Below, one piece after another: positions 8,125 through 15,856 of a DNA stretch of 33,525 nt (position 1 is the first letter of the stretch; every line of letters starts with the position of its first letter). Position numbers and translations under genes: made by a program. The notes under the pieces were generated by a model, which did no database searches, was not told where the DNA came from, and saw only the letters and a list, made by a program, of their open reading frames with translations. Source of the stretch: Candidatus Altarchaeota archaeon (GTDB taxonomy: Archaea; Altiarchaeota; Altiarchaeia; IMC4; SCGC-AAA252-I15); NCBI GenBank assembly GCA_028712125.1, contig JAQTQS010000004.1, positions 1 to 33,525 of the forward strand. Direction: 5' to 3'.

Positions 8125-8176
8125 TGTAAACTATTTTTTACATTTATATACACGTACGTGTAATATATTTTTTACA
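8125..8176 (+). promoter_or_regulatory. promoter with two 18-bp operator copies
   Basis: Two related partial palindromes, TGTAAACTATTTTTTACA (8125-8142) and TGTAATATATTTTTTACA (8159-8176), flank a TATA-like box TTTATATA (8143-8150). Both have TGTAA and TTACA arms with an 8-bp centre and are 34 bp apart. A perfect 14-bp palindrome TACACGTACGTGTA (8149-8162) lies between and overlaps them. The second copy would cover the transcription start. The arrangement suggests autorepression by the XRE protein encoded second in the operon. Confidence 0.65.
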
Positions 8177-8195
8177 TAATCAGAGGTGACAAAAA

Positions 8196-8621
8196 ATGCT
8201 AGGAAAACCAGAATGGTTCCAAAGGAGGAAATACGGCGGATGGGGCCTGACCCCAAAGACATGGCAGGGATGGCTTTACATCCTCGTCATCATAGCCCCC
8301 CTGTTCGTGCTGCAAATGCTCGGCGCGAACGGCGAAACAATATTCGCAGCCAACCTCGCCTGGATACTAGTATTCGGCACGGACATGCTCGACATCATGC
8401 GAAAACTCAAAAAAGACGAGCGCGAAACCCAGATAGAAGCAATGGCCGAACGAAACAGCGCATGGGCCATGGTCGCGATAATAGCGATTGGAGTAGGCTA
8501 CCAGGCCGCATCAAGCGCAGCAAGCCAGACGCTGCAGGTAGACCCCTTCCTCATAGCGGCCCTCATCGCCGGCGCGCTGGTCAAGGCGGCGTCAAACATA
8601 CACCTTGAGAGGAAGATGTGA
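8196..8621 (+). CDS. small membrane protein paired with XRE regulator
   Basis: This 141-residue protein has four hydrophobic segments: about 25-43 ([17 protein letters not shown]), 48-62, 89-106 and 116-133. A charged linker [19 protein letters not shown] lies between the second and third. The layout resembles DUF2178-like membrane proteins that in archaea and Firmicutes are often encoded with a small XRE regulator. The function of such pairs is not established, so I give none. The start has a good ribosome-binding site (GAGGTGA) seven bases upstream. A longer frame beginning at 8186 is out of phase and is a shadow. The stop overlaps the next gene's start as GTGA. Confidence 0.85.
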   Translation: MLGKPEWFQRRKYGGWGLTPKTWQGWLYILVIIAPLFVLQMLGANGETIFAANLAWILVFGTDMLDIMRKLKKDERETQIEAMAERNSAWAMVAIIAIGVGYQAASSAASQTLQVDPFLIAALIAGALVKAASNIHLERKM

Positions 8622-8812
8622 AAACGAGGATAAGGGAACTCCGGGAAGCCCTCGGCATGACCCAGCAACAGCTGGCCGATAGTGTGGACGTGACGCGCCA
8701 GACCATAATAAGCCTCGAACAAGGCAGGTACAACCCCTCTCTCATGCTCGCATACGGCATAGCAAAAGCGCTGAAAAAGACGAGAGTAGAGGAAGTCTTC
8801 GAAATGGAGTAG
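8618..8812 (+). CDS. XRE-family helix-turn-helix regulator
   Basis: This 64-residue protein is a single Cro/C1-type helix-turn-helix domain ([45 protein letters not shown]), of the short group related to YgzD/YozG. It starts with GTG at 8618, overlapping the previous stop by four bases, which implies translational coupling. Proteins of this size normally bind palindromic operators as dimers. The double TGTAA-N8-TTACA site at 8125-8176 is the obvious candidate, giving a self-controlled two-gene unit. The signal it responds to is unknown; the membrane partner may provide it (inference). Confidence 0.92.
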   Translation: MKTRIRELREALGMTQQQLADSVDVTRQTIISLEQGRYNPSLMLAYGIAKALKKTRVEEVFEME

Positions 8813-8820
8813 GAGGACAA

Positions 8821-9249
8821 TTATATCCGCCTTGACTTAGGCGTCATGCTCGCAAGCCTGCCTTCCCTTGCCACTACCGGACAGGCCATTTCCCCCGTCC
8901 TTGCGATGACGTATCCCTTAAGGCCTGCCTTGTCTTCTATCTCGCCGCCCTTCATGAGCTCTTCCATCTCCTTGCGGCCGACTTGAATGACATTCTTGCT
9001 TGCTTCCTTCATCAGCATGGCGCCTTCGATTGACGGGCAGAACTGGCCTTCTACCAGCGTGCCGAAGTGCAGGCCGACCCATGCGGGAGGTACTGCCGGC
9101 ATCCTTTCGCCGGTGTAGAGGAATATCTTCTGGCCTTCCTTCTCGTCCTTAAGGTGGTATCCCAGCGCCAGGTCTATCTTGAAAGCGTATTGTTCTTCAA
9201 CCTTTTTTGCCAGCTCTTCCTTTTCTTTCTTGTCTAGTTCTTTGCGCAT
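8821..9249 (-). CDS. free-standing PUA-like RNA-binding domain (RsmF C-terminal type)
   Basis: The 142-residue protein resembles the PUA-like domain found at the C terminus of bacterial RsmF/YebU-type rRNA m5C methyltransferases. The order is WVGLHFGTLVEGQFCPSIEGAMLM, then a degenerate helix with MEELMKGGEI, then KGYVIARTGEMACPVVA and a final basic LASMTPKSRRI. Here it is not fused to the enzyme: it begins at 9249 inside the end of the methyltransferase gene (16-nt overlap, different frame) with a highly charged helix (RKELDKKEKEELAKKVEEQ). It presumably binds the RNA substrate for the enzyme encoded just upstream. The split could be natural fission or an old frameshift; the clean ATG and charged lead-in favour a real separate gene. 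Confidence 0.75.
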   Translation of the reverse strand: MRKELDKKEKEELAKKVEEQYAFKIDLALGYHLKDEKEGQKIFLYTGERMPAVPPAWVGLHFGTLVEGQFCPSIEGAMLMKEASKNVIQVGRKEMEELMKGGEIEDKAGLKGYVIARTGEMACPVVAREGRLASMTPKSRRI

Positions 9250-10133
9250 TTTCTTATCCTGGCGATGAAGTAGCCGCCGGTGCCGTTGTAATGCGGAAGA
9301 ATCCGCATGCAGTCGAACGTCCCGTCGGTCAGGCCTTTCTTAGACTTAAGGCCTTCGTATTTTATCCGCTCGATTCGGGCGTCCTTGTTCTCCGAGATGA
9401 TGTGCTCGACGACCTGCTCGTTCTCCTCGACAGACGTCGTGCAGGTCGAGTAGACCAACACGCCGTCCTCCTTCAGGCGCCGAAAGGCCGCTGAAGCCAG
9501 CCTTTTCTGGAGCGATGAGAGCCGCAGGACGCGGCCGAAGGACCACGCCCTCGGTATGTCGTTGTTAATGCCGGTCCGGCCGACGTCGCTGCACGGCGCG
9601 TCGACGAGTATCTTGTCGAACGTTTCCTTGTACTGGTCGTATTTCACCCCGTCCTGCATGGTAACGACCGCGTTCGAGACGCCGCAGCGCTGGACGTTGT
9701 ATACGAGCGCGCGAATCCGGCGGTAGTCCTGCTCGTTCGCGACGAGCATGCCGGAATTCTCCATCAAGGCCGCGATATGCGTCGTCTTGCTGCCCGGGGC
9801 CGCGCACAAGTCCAGCACGCTCTCGCCGGCTTTAGGCTCCAATGCTATTGACGGCAACAGCGACGAAGCGTCCTGTATGTAATAGAATCCGAACTGGTGC
9901 TCCATAAAGCCGGCCGTCTCGGCATCAACCCAGTAGGCATCCTTGCACCACAGAACCTTTGCAAAGTCGATTCGGTTCTCATAGAGGAATTTCTCAACCT
10001 GCGCCGCATTAGCCTTGAGCGTGTTCACCCGGAGGGCATGCCTTGGAATAGACCGCATGCTGCCTAAAAACGCTTCATACTCCCGGCCCAGCAGCTTTTT
10101 ATGATAGGCTGCAAACTCCCTGCCCGGCTCCAT
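9234..10133 (-). CDS. NOL1/NOP2/Sun-family RNA m5C methyltransferase
   Basis: This 299-residue enzyme transfers methyl from S-adenosylmethionine to C5 of cytosine in RNA. RHALRVNTLK (31-40) is the N1 signature. VLDLCAAPGSKTTHIAALM (106-124) binds the cofactor. The two cysteines of the reaction are in DAPCSDVGRTG (C181) and YSTCTTSVEENE (C231). The usual PCSG is PCSD here, a small oddity. Length matches the short archaeal NSUN enzymes that lack an RNA-binding extension; that domain seems to be supplied by the overlapping downstream gene. Substrate (tRNA or rRNA) cannot be decided from sequence. The upstream leader holds two or three hairpins in an A/G-rich strand. Confidence 0.92.
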   Translation of the reverse strand: MEPGREFAAYHKKLLGREYEAFLGSMRSIPRHALRVNTLKANAAQVEKFLYENRIDFAKVLWCKDAYWVDAETAGFMEHQFGFYYIQDASSLLPSIALEPKAGESVLDLCAAPGSKTTHIAALMENSGMLVANEQDYRRIRALVYNVQRCGVSNAVVTMQDGVKYDQYKETFDKILVDAPCSDVGRTGINNDIPRAWSFGRVLRLSSLQKRLASAAFRRLKEDGVLVYSTCTTSVEENEQVVEHIISENKDARIERIKYEGLKSKKGLTDGTFDCMRILPHYNGTGGYFIARIRKCAKN

Positions 10134-10156
10134 TATTTTTCTTTCTTTTCTTTGTA

Positions 10157-10245
10157 CACCTTCGCAAGGTGCATGTGCCAGAAGGGCACATTTTCTTTCT
10201 TTTTCATTAAAATTTTTGCCAGCATTTTCATGCTGGCAAAAGTTT
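10157..10245. other. three consecutive hairpins in 269-bp intergenic region
   Basis: The gap 10134-10402, between the mutase stop and the methyltransferase start on minus, has no convincing gene but holds three inverted repeats in a row. CACCTT-CGC-AAGGTG is at 10157-10171. ATGTGCC-AGAAG-GGCACAT is at 10173-10191. TTTTGCCAGCAT-TTTC-ATGCTGGCAAAA is at 10214-10241, extendable to 10210-10245 with one wobble. Poly-purine tracts (minus strand) separate them. Possibilities are a structured leader of the methyltransferase mRNA, a terminator of the mutase operon or a small RNA. Confidence 0.6.
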
Positions 10246-10336
10246 ATTCAGCACTCATAAGTCTCATCATATGCCGCAAGGCGTCAGAGTATATTTGTCA
10301 TCACATGGTAGATGAATAGGATTTTTGGGCTTAATA

Positions 10337-10360
10337 CAACCGGTTTTATGGCGGCATAAC
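10337..10360 (+). repeat. dispersed 24-25-bp intergenic motif, copy A
   Basis: This 24-bp stretch (CAACCGG, then TTTTATGG, C, GGCATAAC) recurs on the opposite strand at 19595-19619 with one extra base and one substitution. Both copies lie in intergenic DNA beside GC-rich GCATGC-containing hairpin sequence. Confidence 0.6.
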
Positions 10361-10402
10361 GTCGTATTGCATGAGGGCATGCCGGTAGAGTGCTGATGCT
10401 TT

Positions 10403-11731
10403 TTAGTTAAGGTGTTTTTTCACTTCCTTTTCTATCTCCGCCTTTATCTCTTCCAGCCCTTTTTTTGTCTTGCTTTCCATCCTCAGGATTAATGCGGGCT
10501 GGGTGTTGCTGGCCCTTATGAGGCCCCATCCGTCCTTGAACTGGATGCGTGCGCCGTCTATGGTGTTGACTTTGTTGGTTTTCTGGAATTCGGCCGAGAC
10601 TTCTTCAACGATTTGGAATTTTCGCTCGTCCGGGCATTCGATTCTTATTTCAGGGGTCGAGTAGTATTGCGGCATCTCGTCGACCAGTTCGGACAGTTTT
10701 TTCCGGGTGTTTGACAGCAGTTCCGCCATCTTTGCGGCGGCGTATATCGCGTCGTCGAATCCGTAGTAGCCGTCGGCGAAGTAGAAGTGGCCCGACATCT
10801 CGCCTGCGAGGAGCGCATGCTCTTCCTTCAGCTTTTTCTTTATGAAGGAGTGGCCCGTCCGGTACAGTATGGGGATTCCCCCGTCTTTTAGTATCTCCTC
10901 TTCGACGGCCTGGCTGCATTTGACTTCGTAGATGATTTTCGCCTTTTTGTGTTTTTTCAGTATTTCCCTTGCGAAGAGTATGAGCGCCTGGTCGCCGCGC
11001 AGTATCCTGCCCTTGTCGTCTATGAAGCCGGCGCGGTCGACGTCGCCGTCGAAGCCGATTCCGAAGTCCGCCTTCTCCTTTTGGACAGCGTTGATAAGGT
11101 CTTTCATGTTGTCGTCCACTGTCGGGTCTGGATGGTGGTTCGGGAAGTTCCCGTCGGGCTCGCTGTAGAGTTCGACCACCTCGCAGCCGAGCGCGCGAAA
11201 CAAACCGGGGGCGACGAGCCCTGCAACGCCGTTGCCGGAGTCCATGACGACCTTAAGCGGCCTTTTCGGCTTGATGCGCGCTTTAAGGTAGGCGTCGTAT
11301 TCGGGGACTGCGTCTTTTGCCGAGAGCGTTCCTCTGCCGGTTCGGTATTTTCCCGATTCTATCAGCTTCCTGAGCTCCTGGATTTCCTCGCCGGATAGCG
11401 CCCCGTAGTTTCGGACGAACTTGAAGCCGTTGTACTCCGATGGATTGTGGGAGGCCGTGACCATGACGCAGTTCGCGTGCTCCCAGCGGTTGGCGGCGAA
11501 ATAGGCGAGCGGTGTGGGCACTATGCCTATGTCGACGACGTTTGCCCCAGTGGAAAGAATGCCGTCAGCAAGGCTTTTTGACAGTGATTCGCCGCTGAGC
11601 CGGTTGTCGCGCGCTACGACGACTGTGCCTTTTAACGTTGAGCCGAACGCTTTCCCGATGGACTCGGCAAGGCTTTCGGTTATTTCGCTCCCGTAGACGC
11701 CCCGTATGTCATAAGCCCGAAAGACGGTCAT
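10403..11731 (-). CDS. phosphomannomutase/phosphoglucomutase-family enzyme
   Basis: A 442-residue alpha-D-phosphohexomutase, which interconverts hexose 6- and 1-phosphates (mannose, glucose or glucosamine). The phosphoserine loop TASHNPSEYNG (S94), the Mg-binding DGDVDR (228-233), the sugar-binding GEMSGH (310-315) and a C-terminal phosphate-binding region near RASNTQPALILRMES are all present. Sequence alone cannot separate mannose, glucose and glucosamine preference; GEMSGH is common to PMM/PGM types. The ATG at 11731 directly follows the stop of the nucleotidyltransferase gene (no gap), so the two are translated from one mRNA. The pair would make a hexose 1-phosphate and then activate it to an NDP-sugar for surface glycans. 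Confidence 0.93.
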   Translation of the reverse strand: MTVFRAYDIRGVYGSEITESLAESIGKAFGSTLKGTVVVARDNRLSGESLSKSLADGILSTGANVVDIGIVPTPLAYFAANRWEHANCVMVTASHNPSEYNGFKFVRNYGALSGEEIQELRKLIESGKYRTGRGTLSAKDAVPEYDAYLKARIKPKRPLKVVMDSGNGVAGLVAPGLFRALGCEVVELYSEPDGNFPNHHPDPTVDDNMKDLINAVQKEKADFGIGFDGDVDRAGFIDDKGRILRGDQALILFAREILKKHKKAKIIYEVKCSQAVEEEILKDGGIPILYRTGHSFIKKKLKEEHALLAGEMSGHFYFADGYYGFDDAIYAAAKMAELLSNTRKKLSELVDEMPQYYSTPEIRIECPDERKFQIVEEVSAEFQKTNKVNTIDGARIQFKDGWGLIRASNTQPALILRMESKTKKGLEEIKAEIEKEVKKHLN

Positions 11732-12571
11732 CTAGATTACTCCCTTCCAGTTTTTTATCGCGAGCTCGTAGGACTCCGGCGTGCCCGTGTCAAACCACTG
11801 GCCGTCGAAGTGGTAGCCGTACAGCAGGCCTTTTTTAGCAAGTTTCGGGAAGACGTCCTTTTCCATCATCGCCCGTCCGGCCGGGATGTATTTCAAGACT
11901 TCCGGCTCCAGCAGGTAGACGCCGGCGTTAATAAGGCTTGATGGCTCTTTGCCCGGCGCGGGCTTTTCTATGAATTCGAGTATGTTGTCGCCCTTCAGCC
12001 TGGCGACGCCGAACCTTGAAGGGTCTGGCACGCCCGTCAGTGCGATTGTGGCAATCCCCTTCTTCTCCTTGTGGAACGATGCGAAGTCCTTAAGGTCGAT
12101 GTTGGCGAGGACGTCGCCGTTCAGCATCAGGAATGTGTCGGTCAGCTTGTCCTTCAGGAAGTTCAACGGCCCTGCGGTCCCGAGCTCATGGTCCTCCTCG
12201 GTGTAGGTTATGTTGACGCCGAACTTCGAGCCGTTGCCGAAATACTCCCGGATTTTGTCCTTCATATAGCCGACTGAGAACACAATCTCCTGCACCTCGT
12301 ACTTTCTGAGCAGCTCGACCAAATGCTGTATCAGCGGCCTGCCCTGTACTGGAATCATGGGCTTGGGGATTTCATAGGTGAACGGGCGCATACGCGTCCC
12401 CTTCCCGCCGGCCAATAGCACCGCGTGGCTGATGCTCCGCGTGCTTAACGCGCGGCTCAACAGGACTTCGATTGCGTGCGATCGGTTGCGTATCCTGATG
12501 TTGTCGACCATGCCGTCGACCTTCTTCAGCATGTCGTCCCGGAGCGTTATTGTAAGCCTTTCCCTGCCCAT
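11732..12571 (-). CDS. sugar nucleotidyltransferase with N-terminal ribbon-helix-helix domain
   Basis: The 279-residue protein is a fusion. Residues 1-45 look like a ribbon-helix-helix DNA-binding domain (RERLTITLRDDMLKKVDGMV...NRSHAIEVLLSRAL). Residues 48-279 are a glucose-1-phosphate thymidylyltransferase/GDP-mannose pyrophosphorylase-like domain with LLAGGKGTRMRPFT (52-65), the IPKPMIPV lysine, FLMLNGDVL, FIEKPAPGKEPSSLINAGVYL and WFDTGTPESYELA. It lacks the left-handed helix repeats of long GDP-mannose pyrophosphorylases. ATG 12571 is chosen over the 27-residue upstream extension because the RHH strand begins there and a TATA-like box lies about 31 nt upstream. The mutase gene follows with no gap. 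The DNA-binding half suggests a self-regulating enzyme (inference). Confidence 0.88.
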   Translation of the reverse strand: MGRERLTITLRDDMLKKVDGMVDNIRIRNRSHAIEVLLSRALSTRSISHAVLLAGGKGTRMRPFTYEIPKPMIPVQGRPLIQHLVELLRKYEVQEIVFSVGYMKDKIREYFGNGSKFGVNITYTEEDHELGTAGPLNFLKDKLTDTFLMLNGDVLANIDLKDFASFHKEKKGIATIALTGVPDPSRFGVARLKGDNILEFIEKPAPGKEPSSLINAGVYLLEPEVLKYIPAGRAMMEKDVFPKLAKKGLLYGYHFDGQWFDTGTPESYELAIKNWKGVI

Positions 12572-12598
12572 TTTCAAAAATGTATGATAAGGTAAGGT

Positions 12599-12669
12599 AA
12601 TATATGAAAGAGGGGATAAATAAATCCGCCAGACCATGCAGGAACGCAACACGATGCCGTTAATAAACT
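12599..12669. promoter_or_regulatory. divergent promoter region, nucleotidyltransferase and kinase genes
   Basis: Minus: TCATATATT (reverse complement of 12599-12607) is centred about 31 nt from the ATG at 12571. Plus: GTTAATAAACT (12659-12669) is centred about 27 nt before the ATG at 12691. Both suggest leaderless or nearly leaderless mRNAs. The RHH half of the nucleotidyltransferase may bind here, but I see no clear repeat operator. Confidence 0.4.
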
Positions 12670-12690
12670 CATCCTACCCTTGAGTATAAC

Positions 12691-14340
12691 ATGCCAACAA
12701 CGGTAGCAGACCGGCCCCGCAAGGCCGCGGTCGTCAGGCCTCCTGCAGGCCAGGTGGCTGAAATGCTGTTGAAGGCGGTTGAAGCAGGCAGAAGCCCGCT
12801 TGAGTTTGTTTCGGAGCCGCTTAAGCGCCTGCACACTGGCAAAAGGATTCTCATAATAGACGACTTCGAGCCGACGGCGAAAGACGTTCAGAGCGACCTT
12901 ACGCGTTTCTTCCCCGCGTCAATGGGGAATGCCATAGAAATCGAGTCTAATCCCCTGAATGCCGTCGCGCGCATGAAGGTAACGAAACAGGCAGGCAGGC
13001 CCTACGATGCCATAATACTCGACCTTCGCATGCCCGGCAAGAACGGCGATGAATTGCTGCGCGACATAAGCAAGGCGGATTTGCTCTGCCCGGTCGTGAT
13101 ACATTCCGCAAGCCATGCAAAAGCGATACAATGCCAGCTCCTCCCCAAGATAGACGAGCTTAGGACTGACGAGGTCGAGAAAAGGATTGCAGAGCTCGGA
13201 AGGCTTGATGCCATGCTTTCCGACGTCAAGACGCCGCAAGGGCTGAAGGACCTGGCGAAGACCCTCGCAAGAAAATCCGACGGCGTGCCCGCGCGCTTCG
13301 TATTGAAATACGGCCCGGGCTACTCGCCCGAACTGCTCTCGCGCTCGCTCGAGGCCGTTATGGTGACCGGAGGGGAGACTGATTGGACCGGCTTCCAGCA
13401 GGCGGTTGCTAAATTCAAGCCCGTCTTGTTTGACGCCGGCGACAGGACCGAGTACATCGAAGAGCTTTCGGAGATGACGAAGTTCCTGGCGAAGAAAACG
13501 AGGGGGCTCAGGCGGAAGGTTGTGGCCGAGGTGCCGGATGTAATGAAAACCGAGGCTTGGAGGGATTTTAACAAGGCTTTTATGGAGATTACAAGCGGGA
13601 ATTATTCAACTGAAAAGCTCGCCGAGGACAAAGACGACCTTGGGGCGGCAAGGAGGCACAATCTGGCGGGATTATTCGGGTGGGTGGGTGATACGGCAAA
13701 GGCATTGACGCGCTCGCCAGACAGAGAAGGTATTAATCCAGTCTTCGATGGCAGATCCGACCTTGTCAAGGAGATATTCTCCTTCAAGGAGATGGCGAAC
13801 AAGCTTGCCCACATGCTCTACATGCCCCGGTGCCTCAAGGGAGAGACTCATGTAACCGACCTGCATTTCTTCCTTGAATGCACCAGGGATTTCTCCAGAT
13901 GCGACCACCGGTTGTCTGAGGAAAAGCTTATGATAAAATCACCGGAAATGCTGGGGCAGCATGTCATCGAGCAGCCTATAATGAACGCGCTGCAGGCCGT
14001 CAAGGGAAGGGATGGCGGGAAGGTGGAGGTCGTATTGGACAAGCGCAGGGTCTCGGAGCTGGACTATAAATCCCAACAATACTTCGAAAAACTCGGCCTC
14101 AAGAGGGATGATTATGTCGCAGAAGTCAGCGTGAACGACAACGGTCCGGGAATAGCGCCTGAGAATCTGGAGAGGATGTTCGAGTCAGGGTTCACGACCC
14201 GCAGGGGCGGGACGGGATTCGGATTGTATTTCCTGAAGAGGTACATCGGAAAGCTTGACGGCACTTGTAATGTCGAAAGCGAAGTTGGGAAAGGCACGAG
14301 ATTCCACATGTACTTCAGGCTGGCCGAGCCTGAGAAGTGA
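12691..14340 (+). CDS. receiver-histidine kinase hybrid protein
   Basis: A 549-residue soluble signalling protein. An N-terminal response-regulator receiver (about 51-135) has the acidic pair LIIDD (D57, D58), the phosphoacceptor ILDLRMPG (D111) and VVIHSAS. A long helical middle follows, with a candidate phosphoacceptor histidine in RRHNLAGLFGWVGD (H323). The C-terminal GHKL ATP-binding domain has the N-box VIEQPIMNALQAVK (N432), the G1 box NDNGPGIAP (D483), the F-box-like FESGFTTRRGG, the G2 box GTGFGLYFLKRYI and a final strand GKGTRFHMYF. It looks catalytically complete. There is no membrane or sensor domain, so its input may be phosphotransfer to the receiver. Its stop abuts the stop of a convergent degenerate paralog at 14341. 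Confidence 0.88.
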   Translation: MPTTVADRPRKAAVVRPPAGQVAEMLLKAVEAGRSPLEFVSEPLKRLHTGKRILIIDDFEPTAKDVQSDLTRFFPASMGNAIEIESNPLNAVARMKVTKQAGRPYDAIILDLRMPGKNGDELLRDISKADLLCPVVIHSASHAKAIQCQLLPKIDELRTDEVEKRIAELGRLDAMLSDVKTPQGLKDLAKTLARKSDGVPARFVLKYGPGYSPELLSRSLEAVMVTGGETDWTGFQQAVAKFKPVLFDAGDRTEYIEELSEMTKFLAKKTRGLRRKVVAEVPDVMKTEAWRDFNKAFMEITSGNYSTEKLAEDKDDLGAARRHNLAGLFGWVGDTAKALTRSPDREGINPVFDGRSDLVKEIFSFKEMANKLAHMLYMPRCLKGETHVTDLHFFLECTRDFSRCDHRLSEEKLMIKSPEMLGQHVIEQPIMNALQAVKGRDGGKVEVVLDKRRVSELDYKSQQYFEKLGLKRDDYVAEVSVNDNGPGIAPENLERMFESGFTTRRGGTGFGLYFLKRYIGKLDGTCNVESEVGKGTRFHMYFRLAEPEK

Positions 14341-15855
14341 CTACTCCTGTCTTTTCGCGTCAAGGTTCAGAAGAATCCTCATCTTCAAGCCGCCTTTCTT
14401 TGGATTCTCGACGCTGTGTATTGCAACACCGGCTTCTTTAGCCCCGCCCAGCTTGTAGATAAAGTCCCCGTAGGCCTTGTCCACGCTGGCGGGCGACGGA
14501 GCGTCGTCCGTGACTTCAACGAGGCAGCAGCGGCCGCAGCCAATGCCCTGAAGCCTCGAGCGCTCGTCTTCCCGGAGCATCTTGCTTCCGGCGATGTCTT
14601 TGGTGTAGTCTATCCTGACTTTCATGCTCGAACCAGGATTGTCTGCCACGCGCTTTTTCGCGACCTGCACGGGCACGCTGACCAGCTCTTGGAGCGACTG
14701 CTTGTCGCCGTGGACCACAAGGTTTTCATAAGGCGATTCGACCGTTCCGGCACCCCCCACCAGTTCCCTGACGAAGACTGGCACGTTCACCTCTGGCTTG
14801 TAGTGCTCCCGGTAGCCTGCGAAGAGCTGGGATATCATCCGGTAGGGACCCCGCACGGACTCGTTCCACAGGGCCACGGCATCCTTGAACTTTGGATTGC
14901 GGGCGTATTCTCCGACGCCTTCCATTGCCAGCCTTTCAGCGTCCGGGCCGTTGATGAATACCATGAGGTTGGCGAGCCTGTGCAGGCGGTTGCCGGTTTC
15001 CTCCGGTTTTCCGGCGTATGTCGTCCTGAAGGATACGCCGCCGAACTCCCTGAGGGTTTCCACCACGCGGCCTTGGCTCCTTTTCCACCATGCGGTCTTT
15101 TTAAAGCCCGGGAATTCCCTGCCCATTTCCTTTAGGATGCCTGAAACCTCGACCGCGCAGTTGTGCGTCTCTTCAGCAATCTTGTGGGTCACCTCGGCGG
15201 AAAAGTCCCATTTCTCAACGAGAGCGGGGTTGAACTCCCGCAGAAACGCGTCGGTGTCGCCCAAACCCTGCCGGCCTACGAGCATGGCGACGTCCAGCAT
15301 GTCGGTCAGGCTTGAAAGCGTGCCGTCCAGCTTGTCGTGGAACAGGACGGGCCTTGGGAAATGCTTTCTGTTCCTCGCGTGCCAGTCTTCCATCGCCTTC
15401 CGGGTCCGGAATTCATCGAACTGCTTTGCAATCCCAGACACCACGGGGTCCATCATGGAGGCCGTGTTTATTACGACGGGCACGAATGCGCCGGCCGTGT
15501 GTATGTCCTTCATCAGCTGGGCGCCCTGCAACCCCTCCATGAAGAGGTCGAGGACGAGCGCGTCATACGGCCTGCCGGCCTGCTTGGATGCGATTATTCT
15601 ATCCCTTGCTTTGATGGGGTCGGTCTCGTATTCCACGGCGTTGCCCGAATCTTCCGGATAAATCTTGGACAGGTCGGCGTGCAGCCTTTTGCAGGTGGAC
15701 GCCATGTCGTCAATGATGAGAATCCTGCGTTTCTTGTGGAACATCTCCCTCCGCTCAGGGCTCAGGCTGTTGTAGACCAAGTCCTGAGGATTATAATCCA
15801 TCAAAGCATCCCTATGCGGCGCGGCCGCCCTGGCTTTCAACTGCGTGGTTGCCAT
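14341..15855 (-). CDS. receiver-pseudokinase paralog, last gene of the paralog operon
   Basis: From ATG 15855 this is 504 residues and clearly paralogous to the kinase encoded on plus. The receiver is intact: RRILIIDD (D49, D50), VLDLFMEG (D103), VVINTAS. The shared segment KQAGRPYDA and the candidate histidine (NRLHRLANL, H292) are kept. The ATP-binding domain is degraded: the N-box equivalent VSVPVQVAKKRV lacks the asparagine, G1 reads TDDAPSPAS instead of NDNGPGIAP, and the G2 glycines are lost. It is probably unable to bind ATP normally and may be a phosphorylation-controlled scaffold or partner (inference). The in-frame ATG at 15891 overlaps the previous gene; 15855 lies one base after that gene's stop and is preferred. 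Confidence 0.85.
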   Translation of the reverse strand: MATTQLKARAAAPHRDALMDYNPQDLVYNSLSPERREMFHKKRRILIIDDMASTCKRLHADLSKIYPEDSGNAVEYETDPIKARDRIIASKQAGRPYDALVLDLFMEGLQGAQLMKDIHTAGAFVPVVINTASMMDPVVSGIAKQFDEFRTRKAMEDWHARNRKHFPRPVLFHDKLDGTLSSLTDMLDVAMLVGRQGLGDTDAFLREFNPALVEKWDFSAEVTHKIAEETHNCAVEVSGILKEMGREFPGFKKTAWWKRSQGRVVETLREFGGVSFRTTYAGKPEETGNRLHRLANLMVFINGPDAERLAMEGVGEYARNPKFKDAVALWNESVRGPYRMISQLFAGYREHYKPEVNVPVFVRELVGGAGTVESPYENLVVHGDKQSLQELVSVPVQVAKKRVADNPGSSMKVRIDYTKDIAGSKMLREDERSRLQGIGCGRCCLVEVTDDAPSPASVDKAYGDFIYKLGGAKEAGVAIHSVENPKKGGLKMRILLNLDAKRQE

Positions 15856-15856
15856 T

